Source of the DNA: Clostridia bacterium
Lineage (GTDB): Bacteria; Bacillota; Clostridia; Oscillospirales; Acutalibacteraceae
NCBI GenBank assembly: GCA_017471765.1
Contig: JAFURT010000015.1
Span: 1-64,000, forward strand
Reading direction: 5' to 3'
Length of the DNA stretch: 64,000 bases
The position numbers were made by a program, and so were the translations under genes. Below the pieces are notes generated by a model that was not told the DNA's origin, made no database searches, and saw nothing but the letters and a program-made list of their open reading frames with translations. Positions 1-7,557 of the stretch are shown in pieces. Position 1 is the first letter of the stretch. The number at the start of each line of letters is the position of its first letter.

Positions 1-120
1 AACAAAAAGCAAATACAGGAATACATAAAGAATCAGTTGACAGAAGATCAAATTGCAGATCAAATGGAACTGAAAGAGTTTGTGGACCCGTTTACGGGTA
101 GCGTGAACAAGAAGGCATAA
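1..120 (+). CDS. IS200/IS605-like transposase, C-terminal end (partial)
   Basis: The first 39 codons in frame 1 are open from the window edge and stop with TAA at 118-120. The readable tail contains EYIKNQ and ends in the KEFVDPFTGS motif, which resembles the C-terminus of small Y1 (HUH) transposases of the IS200/IS605 group in gut Clostridia. The catalytic HUH and Tyr motifs lie upstream of the window, so the assignment rests on this tail and on the series of hairpins just downstream, which looks like an IS200-type right end. Whether the element is intact cannot be judged. Confidence 0.55.
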   Translation, partial: NKKQIQEYIKNQLTEDQIADQMELKEFVDPFTGSVNKKA

Positions 121-250
121 AACGAGCCCCTTTAGGGGCGGTCGGAAAAAGGAATGCGGTCGGCAAACCTTTCGGCGCCCCTTCAGGGGCTTTGTCCGTA
201 TTATGCCCTTCTAGGGCTGTGCAAGCCACCGGCTTAGCCGGTGGCCTTGA
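121..250 (+). mobile_element. IS200/IS605-like right end with four stem-loops
   Basis: Directly after the transposase stop there are four short perfect hairpins: GCCCC-TTTA-GGGGC (126-139), GCCCC-TTCA-GGGGC (177-190), GCCCT-TCT-AGGGC (205-217) and GCCACCGGC-TTA-GCCGGTGGC (225-245). Subterminal imperfect palindromes recognised as single-stranded hairpins are a hallmark of IS200/IS605 ends. The last and longest one, with its TTA loop, is the most likely right-end recognition hairpin. The exact cleavage site cannot be fixed from the sequence alone. Confidence 0.55.
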
Positions 251-285
251 CTTTTGGGGGTATTTGCCGTAGGGATGGGGCTGTC

Positions 286-402
286 GGGCGGTCGAGGGCG
301 CTCGCCCCTACAAATTTCAATTTGGTATGTACGGAATGGATTTATCCATTCCGTTTTGCGGCACGCCTCTTTTAATGTAGGGGCGATTCACGAATCGCCC
401 GC
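286..402. repeat. Small palindromic repeat element (MITE/REP-like)
   Basis: TCGCCCCTACA at 302-312 is matched by its exact reverse complement TGTAGGGGCGA at 376-386. Inside lies the hairpin CGGAATGGAT-TT-ATCCATTCCG (332-353), and the right side carries GGGCGATTC-AC-GAATCGCCC (381-400). No gene fits here. Such short GTAGGGGCGA-bounded palindromes resemble dispersed non-coding repeats in Oscillospiraceae genomes; that link is from memory. Together with the IS end this accounts for most of the 346-bp gene-free stretch between the transposase and eutP. Confidence 0.45.
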
Positions 403-426
403 TTTTTCGGCTATCGCCATGCCGTC

Positions 427-458
427 AAAAAACAGGGGAAGCCGGTCGGCTTCCCCTG
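427..458 (-). terminator. Rho-independent terminator after eutP
   Basis: On the minus strand, CAGGGGAAGCC-GACC-GGCTTCCCCTG is a perfect 11-bp stem with a 4-nt loop, followed directly by six T (plus-strand A at 427-432). It lies 9 bp past the eutP stop and ends the eutS-eutP unit. Confidence 0.85.
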
Positions 459-466
459 TACGCATC

Positions 467-913
467 TTATTCCACCGGGGGATCGCCCGGTTCGCGCAGA
501 AAATTCAGAATATCCTTGACCCCCTTGCCCGAGTGGCTGTCCACATGGAAAACGATCCGACACCCGGCCAGCCGCAACCAGTTCTCTGCCCGCTGGGGGT
601 TCCCCTCCGGGTCGTCGATGTGGGTGACGATGCCGATAACTACCCGGTTACAGGCGGTGGTGCAGCAAGGGGGATAGAGGCTATACGGCTCGGTGGCGGA
701 AAGCAGCAGCCCTACCACATCCGCCTCGTAACTGTACAGCGCCAACGCCCGCCCCAGATGCTGGGTCTCGGCGTACTCACCGGGGGTGTCGATGACCACA
801 TCGGTGTGGCGGATGTACTGGGTCTTGTGGTAGTGGATGGCCTCGCCACGGAGCGCCTGGGTGAGGGTAGTCTTTCCGCTGGCCACCCGGCCCATCAGAA
901 TAATCTTTTTCAT
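467..913 (-). CDS. eutP: EutP/PduV-family P-loop NTPase
   Basis: A 148-residue P-loop protein of the EutP/PduV family, which accompanies ethanolamine and propanediol microcompartments; its role there is poorly defined (GTPase-like fold, acetate kinase activity reported for EutP). The N-terminus MKKIILMGRVASGKTT contains the Walker A motif G-x4-GKT at residues 8-15. DTPGEY near residues 43-48 is the switch II region. Where Ras-like GTPases have NKxD this protein reads THID, a common family variant. It starts 5 bp after the eutS stop, so the two are co-transcribed. A terminator follows at once, so no further microcompartment genes belong to this unit. Confidence 0.85.
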   Translation of the reverse strand: MKKIILMGRVASGKTTLTQALRGEAIHYHKTQYIRHTDVVIDTPGEYAETQHLGRALALYSYEADVVGLLLSATEPYSLYPPCCTTACNRVVIGIVTHIDDPEGNPQRAENWLRLAGCRIVFHVDSHSGKGVKDILNFLREPGDPPVE

Positions 914-918
914 CGCCG

Positions 919-1281
919 TTATGTCCGGGTGATGTCACACACGGTGAAGCCCAGCGTGTCCCGGCAATACGCGGTGAGGGCGTTCAGCGCGGCCTCTACC
1001 TCGGATACCCGGCCGGTGACGATGAGGGTGCCGCTGAAACGGTCTACAAAGCCCAACTCCACACCGGAGGTCTTGATGGCGATATCGCCGGCAATGATGG
1101 CGGTCTCGGCAGGGGACATGGTGACGATGCCGATGGCGGCGCAGGCATAGTCCACCGCCGGGTCGAGTCCCAGCTTGCGGTAGATGATTTTATCCGGGTT
1201 GGCGATGATATGGGCGATGGTAATCTGTTTGCCCGGCACCAACTCCTGTATTAAGCGCATTTTATCCTGCATCGTTTCCAT
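919..1281 (-). CDS. eutS: EutS-like bacterial microcompartment shell protein
   Basis: A 120-residue BMC-domain protein with the circularly permuted EutS/PduU arrangement. It would form hexameric tiles of a microcompartment shell. Family features are PGKQITIAHIIANP near the start, the GIVTMSP(A/S)E stretch, and GFVDRFSGTLIVTG in the second half. The start chosen, ATG at 1281 (METMQDK), follows GAGGGA at normal spacing; an upstream in-frame ATG at 1332 lacks a site and would overlap the promoter -10. It is followed by eutP. No ethanolamine ammonia-lyase, aldehyde dehydrogenase or other shell gene is visible, so the pair is an orphan within this window. Confidence 0.9.
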   Translation of the reverse strand: METMQDKMRLIQELVPGKQITIAHIIANPDKIIYRKLGLDPAVDYACAAIGIVTMSPAETAIIAGDIAIKTSGVELGFVDRFSGTLIVTGRVSEVEAALNALTAYCRDTLGFTVCDITRT

Positions 1282-1332
1282 TGGAAGTCCCTCATTTCTG
1301 CTTGGTAACTGGTTACCACTTATACACATCAA

Positions 1333-1361
1333 AGTATAGCACGGTTTCCGTCATTTGGCAA
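1333..1361 (-). promoter_or_regulatory. Sigma-70/SigA-type promoter of eutS-eutP
   Basis: On the minus strand TTGCCA (1356-1361) and TATACT (1333-1338) are separated by exactly 17 bp. This places transcription start about 45 bp before the eutS ATG. Confidence 0.7.
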
Positions 1362-1383
1362 TGGGAAAAACGGAAAATATCGC

Positions 1384-1416
1384 AAAAATTTTCCCCGGAT
1401 GTTTTGGCATCCGGGG
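1384..1416 (-). terminator. Terminator after rubredoxin gene
   Basis: A 9-bp perfect stem, CCCCGGATG (1393-1401) against CATCCGGGG (1408-1416), is followed on the minus strand by AAAATTTTT. It lies 9 bp past the rubredoxin stop and separates that unit from eutS. Confidence 0.75.
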
Positions 1417-1425
1417 AACTTGCGT

Positions 1426-1581
1426 TTATTCAGCGGAGAACATATCCTTGCCTACGCCGCACAGGGGGCAGACCCAATCCTCGGGGACGTCCTCCCATTT
1501 GGTGCCGGGGGCAACGCCGTTCTCGGGATCGCCGGCGGCCTCGTCGTAGACGTAGCCGCAAACATCGCACACATATTTCAT
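1426..1581 (-). CDS. Rubredoxin
   Basis: A 51-residue protein starting [14 protein letters not shown], with two CxxC pairs, C5/C8 and C38/C41, the second inside [11 protein letters not shown]. This is the complete canonical rubredoxin, a one-iron Fe(Cys)4 electron carrier in the cytoplasm. It lies 55 bp after the flavodiiron protein gene on the same strand. The family context (rubredoxin reducing FprA for O2 or NO reduction) makes it the likely electron donor of that enzyme. The ribosome site is AGGAGG about 8 bp before the ATG (GAAAGGAGGCGTGAGAA). Confidence 0.95.
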   Translation of the reverse strand: MKYVCDVCGYVYDEAAGDPENGVAPGTKWEDVPEDWVCPLCGVGKDMFSAE

Positions 1582-1636
1582 TTCTCACGCCTCCTTTCTG
1601 CTAGTGTACTACAAAAAACGGAAAATATACACCCTG

Positions 1637-2791
1637 TCAGCGGCAAAGCTCACCGGCCAGGGTGGTCAGCTGCTGTCGGTTTTCTTCACTTATCGCCGCA
1701 TGGACGGTGACGGTGGTGTCGGTGTAGGTGATGCCCTGGCTGTTTTCCAGCATCTTTCGCATCACTTTGGCGGCCATTGGAGCCCAGCTACCGTTCTCGA
1801 TGAGACCGACAGTACGATTTTTGTAGCCGCGCTCGGTGAGCTCATGCAGGAAGGTGCGCATGAAGGGGAAAACCTCACTGTTATAGGTCGTGGTGGCCAG
1901 CACCAGCTTGCCGTAGCGGAAGGCATCCTCCACCGCCTCGGCCATGTCACAGCGTGCCAGGTCGTTGACCGTTACCTTGGGGCAACCGGCGGCCTTCAGC
2001 TCCTGCGCCAGCAGCTCCACCGCCGCCTTTGTGTGGCCGTAGACGGAGGTGTAGGCGATGACCACGCCCTCGCTTTCCACCCCATAGGCAGACCAGGTTG
2101 TGTACAGGTTCAGGTAATAGTCCAGGTTGTCGGTCAGCATCGGGCCGTGGAGAGGGCAGATGGCCCGGATGGGCAGACTGCTCAGCTTTTTCAGCACCGT
2201 CTGCACCGGCACGCCGTATTTGCCCACGATACCGAAATAGTACCGACGAGCCTCGCAGGCCCAGTCCTCCTCCACATCCAGGGCACCGAATTTGCCGAAG
2301 GCATCGGCGGAGAACAGCACCTGTTCGGTGGTTTCATAGGACATGATGACCTCTGGCCAATGCACCATGGGGGCGGTGTAGAATTGCAGAGTATGGTGAC
2401 CAAGGGAGAGGGTATCCCCCTCCTTGACCACCAGCCGCCGGCGGGCAAAGTCGGTGCCGAAGTACTTTTGCATCATGGCAAAAGCCTTTTCGGAGGAGAC
2501 CACTACCGCCTCCGGGTAGGTATCTAAGAAGGTTTCGATATTGGCAGAGTGGTCCGGCTCCATGTGCTGTACCACCAGATAGGCAGGCTGGCGGTTGCCC
2601 AGCACCTGCCGCAGATTGTGCAGCCACTCCTGGCCAAAGCGGGCATCCACCGAGTCCATGACGGCGATTTTTTCATCCTCGATGACATAGGAATTGTAAG
2701 CCATGCCGTTTGGCACAGCGAACTGCCCCTCAAACAGGTCGATGGCGTGGTCGTTAACGCCCACATAGTGAATTGCATTGTGTATGGTCAT
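1637..2791 (-). CDS. fprA: FprA-family A-type flavodiiron protein
   Basis: A 384-residue two-domain enzyme that reduces O2 to water and/or NO to N2O in strict anaerobes. The N-terminal metallo-beta-lactamase domain keeps all expected di-iron ligands: H76, E78, H81 in HMEPDH, then H144, D163 and H215. The C-terminal flavodoxin domain begins near residue 243, with the FMN phosphate loop TSVYGHT. Length is normal for class A, with no fused rubredoxin; the separate rubredoxin gene directly downstream supplies that function. The ATG follows GGAGAA. The gene begins 24 bp after the ZIP transporter gene and is probably in the same transcript. Confidence 0.95.
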   Translation of the reverse strand: MTIHNAIHYVGVNDHAIDLFEGQFAVPNGMAYNSYVIEDEKIAVMDSVDARFGQEWLHNLRQVLGNRQPAYLVVQHMEPDHSANIETFLDTYPEAVVVSSEKAFAMMQKYFGTDFARRRLVVKEGDTLSLGHHTLQFYTAPMVHWPEVIMSYETTEQVLFSADAFGKFGALDVEEDWACEARRYYFGIVGKYGVPVQTVLKKLSSLPIRAICPLHGPMLTDNLDYYLNLYTTWSAYGVESEGVVIAYTSVYGHTKAAVELLAQELKAAGCPKVTVNDLARCDMAEAVEDAFRYGKLVLATTTYNSEVFPFMRTFLHELTERGYKNRTVGLIENGSWAPMAAKVMRKMLENSQGITYTDTTVTVHAAISEENRQQLTTLAGELCR

Positions 2792-2815
2792 AGGGTGTTT
2801 CTCCTTTATGTTAGT

Positions 2816-3574
2816 CTATCCAAGAAGCACGTCGAACACCAGCATCAGGCAGAATCCGGCCAACAGGGCGTAGGTTGCCCCTCGCTGGCTGCCGTGGGCG
2901 TGGGTCTCGGGAATCATCTCGTCGCTGATGACGTACAGCATGGTGCCGCCGGCAAAAGCCAAGGCGAAGGGCAGAATAGCGCTTGACAGGCTGACGGCAA
3001 AGTAGCCCAGCAGGGTGCCGACCACCTCAATCAGGCCGGTGGCCAGCGCCACGGCCAGGGTGCGGCCGTAGCTCATACCTACCGCCAGCATGGGGGCGAT
3101 GATGACCATACCCTCCGGGATATTTTGCAGAGCGATGCCTCCGGCAATGGTCAGTGCCTCGCCGGTGTTACCGGTGCCGAAACCGACACCGGCGGCAATA
3201 CCCTCCGGCAGGTTGTGGATGGCGATGGCGATGATGAACAGCAGGACCTTGTTGAGCTGTTTTTGCCTATCGGGGTGATGCTCCTGCTCGCCGCCGGAAA
3301 GGCGGTGAAGGTGGGGGACCAGCTTGTCGATGAGATTGACACACAGAGCGCCGCAGAATACACCGACAATGGTGACCGGTAAGGGGAATCGCCCGCCATA
3401 TTCCATAGAGGGGAGGATTAGTCCGATGACGGCGGCGGCCAGCATGACCCCGGCAGCAAAGGACAGGATGATATCGCTCCATTTGTGGCTGGTTTTCTTA
3501 AATAACAGCCCGATGAGTGCACCGGCGAACGAAGCACCGCCCACGCCCAGAGCTGTAAGGAGAACAAGTGTCAT
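2816..3574 (-). CDS. ZIP-family divalent metal transporter
   Basis: A 252-residue integral membrane protein of the ZIP family (GufA-like branch), expected to import Zn2+, Fe2+ or similar metals. HNLPEGIAAGVGFG in the fourth segment and NIPEGM in the fifth supply the metal-site His, Asn, Pro and Glu residues. The cytoplasmic loop before TM4 is His/charge-rich (HRLSGGEQEHH), as in other ZIPs. The start at 3574 (MTLVLLTALG) follows GAAGGGAGGG; the longer in-frame start at 3628 would lie inside a terminator stem. It probably heads a unit with fprA and rubredoxin, a plausible link of iron supply to iron enzymes. Confidence 0.9.
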   Translation of the reverse strand: MTLVLLTALGVGGASFAGALIGLLFKKTSHKWSDIILSFAAGVMLAAAVIGLILPSMEYGGRFPLPVTIVGVFCGALCVNLIDKLVPHLHRLSGGEQEHHPDRQKQLNKVLLFIIAIAIHNLPEGIAAGVGFGTGNTGEALTIAGGIALQNIPEGMVIIAPMLAVGMSYGRTLAVALATGLIEVVGTLLGYFAVSLSSAILPFALAFAGGTMLYVISDEMIPETHAHGSQRGATYALLAGFCLMLVFDVLLG

Positions 3575-3599
3575 ACAGACCCTCCCTTCAATCCTCATC

Positions 3600-3608
3600 A
3601 GTATAACA
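3600..3608 (-). promoter_or_regulatory. Extended -10 promoter before ZIP-fprA-rubredoxin
   Basis: The minus strand reads TGTTATACT, an extended -10 (TGn + TATACT), 26 bp before the ZIP start. No good -35 hexamer is present because the upstream DNA is the RpiR terminator stem. Confidence 0.4.
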
Positions 3609-3624
3609 CAAAGCAGAGAAAAAT

Positions 3625-3666
3625 GCACGCACTATTTTTTGGCTTTTTACAAAAAATAGTGCGTGC
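3625..3666 (-). terminator. Perfect 16-bp stem terminator after the RpiR-type regulator
   Basis: GCACGCACTATTTTTT (3625-3640) is an exact inverted repeat of 3651-3666, with a 10-nt loop. On the minus strand the stem is followed by ATTTTTCTC. It lies 21 bp past the stop of the regulator gene. The same stem has A/T-rich inner arms in both directions, but no plus-strand gene ends here. Confidence 0.8.
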
Positions 3667-3687
3667 GTATTGCGGCCGGCAATATGG

Positions 3688-4569
3688 TCAGGATTTTTCG
3701 CTGTGCGCTACTTTCTTGGTCTTCTGATAGTTCTCGCTGGCATCGGTGCCGGCGCTTTTACAGCAGCATAGGTACAGGATGTCGATGATGGTAAATTGTC
3801 CAATAGTCAACGGCATATCAATGTAGGAAAAGGCACTGACATTTCTAGGGGTTGTATAGATGTTGTAGTCGGCCAGCTTGGACAGAGGGGAGATGCTGAA
3901 GTCGGACAGCACAATGACGGTGGCGCCGTTTTCCTTGGCGATTTTGGCGCATTCCAGAATATCGGCGCTGCGACCGGAGGAGGAGATGGCGAACAGAATG
4001 TCTCCTTTGCCCATAAGAGAGACCTGCATTTTCCGATAGGTGGTGTCGGTTTGTGCCGAGCAGGGCAGGCCGATACGGAAGAACTTGGAATAGGCATACT
4101 GGGCGCTGATACCGGAGTTACCGGTACCGATGAAGAAGGTGTGCTTGGCCTTCAGCATCTCCTCTGTGATGCGGTCAATGCTGGCCGCATCGGTGATAGA
4201 AAAGGAATCGGAAAGGGTTTTGAGTGCCAGGCTGTGTACGTTTTTGCAAATCTCCATGGTGGTGATATCCGGTGAGATAACAATGTCCATGTAGTCATTC
4301 ACATCCGGCTGACCGGCGGCCACATCACTGTACAGATAGTCTTTCAGTTCCTTGTAGCCGCTGTACCCCATCTTTTTGCAAAACCGGTTCATGGTGGCAT
4401 AGCTGGATTGACAGCGCTCTGCCACCTGATTGATGGTCATGTTCAGAATCTCGGAGGGGTTGGACAGGATGAATAAGGCGATGCGCTTTTCGGCACTTTT
4501 CAGGCCGTCCAGACTGCCACGGATTTTCAGCAGACAGCCGCCTCGCTTTTCCAGGTCATATCGATTCAT
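3688..4569 (-). CDS. MurR/RpiR-family transcriptional regulator (HTH + SIS)
   Basis: A 293-residue regulator. The N-terminal RpiR helix-turn-helix covers about residues 15-90 (MTINQVAERCQSSYATMNRF, with KKMGYSGYKELK following). The C-terminal SIS sugar-phosphate isomerase-like domain is around 120-260, with IGTGNSG and SSSGRSADIL as the phosphosugar-binding loops. This family senses phosphorylated sugars such as GlcNAc-6-P, MurNAc-6-P or ribose-5-P. It starts 21 bp after the beta-helix gene, with AAGGAGG before its ATG, so both come from one promoter. Its position beside a large glycan array makes it the likely local regulator; the operator is not identified. Confidence 0.9.
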   Translation of the reverse strand: MNRYDLEKRGGCLLKIRGSLDGLKSAEKRIALFILSNPSEILNMTINQVAERCQSSYATMNRFCKKMGYSGYKELKDYLYSDVAAGQPDVNDYMDIVISPDITTMEICKNVHSLALKTLSDSFSITDAASIDRITEEMLKAKHTFFIGTGNSGISAQYAYSKFFRIGLPCSAQTDTTYRKMQVSLMGKGDILFAISSSGRSADILECAKIAKENGATVIVLSDFSISPLSKLADYNIYTTPRNVSAFSYIDMPLTIGQFTIIDILYLCCCKSAGTDASENYQKTKKVAHSEKS

Positions 4570-4590
4570 GTTGCTTCCTCCTTGCAGGGA

Positions 4591-6936
4591 TTATTCTTCG
4601 ATCATGGAGGCCTTCCAGGCCATGTCGGCCGCCTCGTTGATGGAAAGATAGTCGTTGGTGGTTTTAATGAAATCCAGCGTCAGCGGCTTCTGGCTACGGT
4701 AGATAACAATGGCGGTGGGCTGATTGAGCGGGATAGCCTCAAAGGCGGCCAGAAAATCATCGGTGTTGCGGATGACGGTATCGCCGATCTGCCGGATAAC
4801 ATCACCGACGCCGATCGGAATACCCAGCTTGCAGAACAGCCCCAGCACATCACGCTCGGCGATATATACGCCGTAGAAATCCGGCAGGCCGGCGGCGGAG
4901 CGCATGCCCTCGCCGTCAATATCCGACAGCAGCAGGTCGTGGAAGCGGACGGTACGGGTGCTGTTTGCCGCATCTACGTAGGTGTAGTGGGGCGGGTTGG
5001 GGCAATCCGCCCGGCCGAAATCTTCGTCCCGGACAGGGAAGGGGATGAAGCCCATGGCCAGTGCCGGAGATGCCGGCGTGAGGGAGAAATCGTTGCCGGC
5101 AAAATCGGTGAACAGGGGGTCGGCAATGCGGGCACCGTGCTCGTCCTCCGGCAGACCGCGTACCTCATGGCCCATGTTCCAGTACAGGTTGTTGTTGTGG
5201 ACGGTGGTAGCACCGGGGTTGATGCACAGCCGGTTGTAGGCGGCCGGGAACACCACTACGTTGGTGTAAATCAGGTCGTTGTTCTGGGCAAAGGTCATGT
5301 GCAGTTCAAAGCCGGAGCCGATCAGCAGGTTGTTGTGCACCCGTCGGTCGAAGCCGTCACGCAGTTTAATACCTACGCCGATGCACAGGTTGTTATAAAT
5401 ATCGTAGTTGGAGGAGCCGTCGTCGATATCAATGCCAAAGGCATGGTTGGCGTGGACACGGTTGTGCCGGATGATGGAGGTGGAACGGGCATCCAGCAGG
5501 GCAAAGGGACGCTTGGTCTTGCCATAGTAGCCCATGGCATCGTGCTGGGGGACAGACCAGTAGCGGTCACGTCCCCAGCAGTTGATGGGGCCATGGTCTG
5601 CCGTTTCGGTCACGCAGTCAAACAGGTCATTGTCCTCGATGATGTGGCCGCCGAAGGTGCCGTCATGGATATTCAGACCGGCACGGGAGGTGTGGTGAAC
5701 GGTGCAACGGCGGACAGTACAGCGCTCGCTGACCGAGAAGTTGACGGCGGCGGTTTGCTTTTCGTAGGTGCCGATATCGTAGAAATAGCAATCGGTGATT
5801 ACAATATCCCGGGGATAGTCCTCGCTGCAGGGGCCGGGCGTATAATCGGAGATGACCGTCTTGTGGTTGTCATTGTCATAGCAGGAGGCGTCCCGTACAG
5901 CGGAGGTCAGACCGTTGACCAGGACACCGGTAGCGCCGATATGCAGGAAGTCACAATGACGGATAACCGCATCCGCATTGTAGGCGGAGACGGTGACGGC
6001 GTTGCCGCCGATATCATCAAAAACGCAGTCGTTGACAGCGATGCCCACCGTGTTTTCCAGCAGAATCACGCCATCCCGGACGATGCCCCAGTCTCCACGC
6101 AAGGGGCGCTCATACTCGCCGGTAAACAGCGTGCGAGCCGTATTGGTAAAGCGAAGCCCGGAGAATTCCACACCGGTAAAGGGAACCTCCGGCGACTGCC
6201 CCTTCAAATGGAAGAAACGGTGGTTTTCCACCAATTCCACCGTGGCGGTGGAGAGGTCTACGTCCTCCGTCGGGTAGTAGTACAGAATGCCGGTTTTGCG
6301 GTTGTAGAACCACTCGCCGGGGGCGTCCAGCTCTTCAAAAATGTTCTCCACCATGCGCTTGACAGGGTGCATTTCACAGCCACGGTTGTTGTCGCCTACC
6401 CAGCGCATTTCCAGGGTGTTATCGGCGTTTTTGCCGGTGATGATATAGTCGTTGGAGCCCCATTCTGCATGGTGGAGGGCGCGGATATACCCATCTGTCG
6501 GGTCGGCCCATCGGGCCACCCGTTCCGGGGCAATGGCGTCCTCGGCATAGCCGTTAAGCACCACGTCCTCGATGAAGTTCGGGTAGCGAGCGAGGATTTG
6601 CTTCTGTCCGCCCACGAACAGGGCATCGGGGATGTGGCTGAGGCCGATGTCTGCCTGCAGGATGCCATCTTTGTAAGGTGACCAGCAGACGGACAGGGGA
6701 ATTCTGGCGGTCAGCTCCACTGCCTCTCTGTCGGCGGCAAAAAAAGTGACGGTGTGCTGTGCCGGCAGAGGACTGTCCAATTCTACGGAGCGAGGAAACC
6801 GATGTATGCCCGGTAAAAACTCCACGGCGAGGTGACAGGGCTCGGCCGTGTTTTTAACATCTTGAAGGACGGCTTCAATAGCCTCGGGAGCTGTTATGCT
6901 GTCGCTGGGGCGGATGGAAACGGTCAGTTGTTTCAT
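4591..6936 (-). CDS. Right-handed beta-helix protein with C-terminal PDZ-like domain, cytoplasmic
   Basis: A 781-residue protein with no signal peptide (MKQLTVSIRPSD). From about residue 290 to 600 it shows stacked Asn/Asp-rich coils of the right-handed parallel beta-helix type seen in pectate lyases and GH110/GH120-like glycosidases (for example IEDNDLFDC, IIRHNRVHANHAFGIDIDDG, VHNNLLIGSG). A segment near 600-660 has the secretion-free PxxDF(S/A)L tail typical of these enzymes. The last ~110 residues resemble a PDZ fold (IPIGVGDVIRQIGDTVI). The substrate is unknown; lyase, glycosidase and epimerase remain possible. It shares a transcript with the RpiR regulator and diverges from the GH2 gene. 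Confidence 0.75.
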   Translation of the reverse strand: MKQLTVSIRPSDSITAPEAIEAVLQDVKNTAEPCHLAVEFLPGIHRFPRSVELDSPLPAQHTVTFFAADREAVELTARIPLSVCWSPYKDGILQADIGLSHIPDALFVGGQKQILARYPNFIEDVVLNGYAEDAIAPERVARWADPTDGYIRALHHAEWGSNDYIITGKNADNTLEMRWVGDNNRGCEMHPVKRMVENIFEELDAPGEWFYNRKTGILYYYPTEDVDLSTATVELVENHRFFHLKGQSPEVPFTGVEFSGLRFTNTARTLFTGEYERPLRGDWGIVRDGVILLENTVGIAVNDCVFDDIGGNAVTVSAYNADAVIRHCDFLHIGATGVLVNGLTSAVRDASCYDNDNHKTVISDYTPGPCSEDYPRDIVITDCYFYDIGTYEKQTAAVNFSVSERCTVRRCTVHHTSRAGLNIHDGTFGGHIIEDNDLFDCVTETADHGPINCWGRDRYWSVPQHDAMGYYGKTKRPFALLDARSTSIIRHNRVHANHAFGIDIDDGSSNYDIYNNLCIGVGIKLRDGFDRRVHNNLLIGSGFELHMTFAQNNDLIYTNVVVFPAAYNRLCINPGATTVHNNNLYWNMGHEVRGLPEDEHGARIADPLFTDFAGNDFSLTPASPALAMGFIPFPVRDEDFGRADCPNPPHYTYVDAANSTRTVRFHDLLLSDIDGEGMRSAAGLPDFYGVYIAERDVLGLFCKLGIPIGVGDVIRQIGDTVIRNTDDFLAAFEAIPLNQPTAIVIYRSQKPLTLDFIKTTNDYLSINEAADMAWKASMIEE

Positions 6937-6980
6937 AATTCAGTGTCCTTTCTGCAGAAATTAGGCAGTTTTCTGTCTTC

Positions 6981-7008
6981 ATTATATCAAATGCTTCACA
7001 ATAGTCAA
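6981..7008 (-). promoter_or_regulatory. SigA-type promoter for beta-helix/RpiR unit
   Basis: On the minus strand TTGACT (7003-7008) and a perfect TATAAT (6981-6986) are 16 bp apart. The start codon at 6936 follows AGAAAGGA about 40 bp downstream. Confidence 0.75.
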
Positions 7009-7528
7009 CCTAAATTTGAAATGTTTTCGTAAAAACTTTTCTGCCAAGGAGGAGCAAAGCCCAAAATTGCCAACGCTTTAAAAGTTTCATAATTCAATAT
7101 AAAAAATGCGCTATTTCAACGAAAAAGTGCCAAGGCGCTGTGACGAAATAACGCAAAAATGCAGGTGGAAAGGGCTAAGGCGCTTTTTGGGATATTTTGT
7201 CAAAATCCAGACATAACCGCGAGGAGCCGGCGGCGTTTCGCAGGGAAAAAAGAGAATTTAATTCGCTTTTTCTTTGACAAATTTGATAGGAAAAAGCGTG
7301 ATAAAATGCGGTAAACTGTGTCTAAACACCTCATTTTAACAGGTGGAGACGGAATGGGATTGACGTGCTCAAAAATACGGAGCGAGGTACGCAAAGGCAA
7401 TGTCTCTAAAATGTTTCTTTTTTTCAGCGTTTTTTCTGTAGAATTAGTCATATAGCCCAAAAAACGAAACTTTTGATACTTTTGTCGAAAAAATATCAAA
7501 AACCTTTTTTTTTTTTGATATAAAACGC

Positions 7529-7557
7529 TTGAATTTTTTGCAGATATGTGCTAATAT
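7529..7557 (+). promoter_or_regulatory. Candidate promoter for the GH2-transport array
   Basis: TTGAAT (7529-7534), a 17-bp spacer and TAATAT (7552-7557) lie about 125 bp before the GH2 start. The long leader leaves room for regulation; other -10-like boxes in this A/T-rich stretch are possible. Confidence 0.45.

Noticed and set aside
254-1150. A 298-codon plus-strand frame over eutP/eutS
   Set aside because: It crosses the repeat element and a perfect terminator, and the minus-strand genes match known families.
4582-6681. A long open frame on the plus strand (699 codons) over the beta-helix gene
   Set aside because: It has no family features or good ribosome site and lies antisense to a gene with clear beta-helix coils, promoter and RBS. 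Long antisense frames are expected in GC-rich coding DNA.
7505-7516. Run of twelve T as a terminator
   Set aside because: No stem precedes it on the plus strand, and no gene ends here; it is more likely an A/T-rich upstream element.
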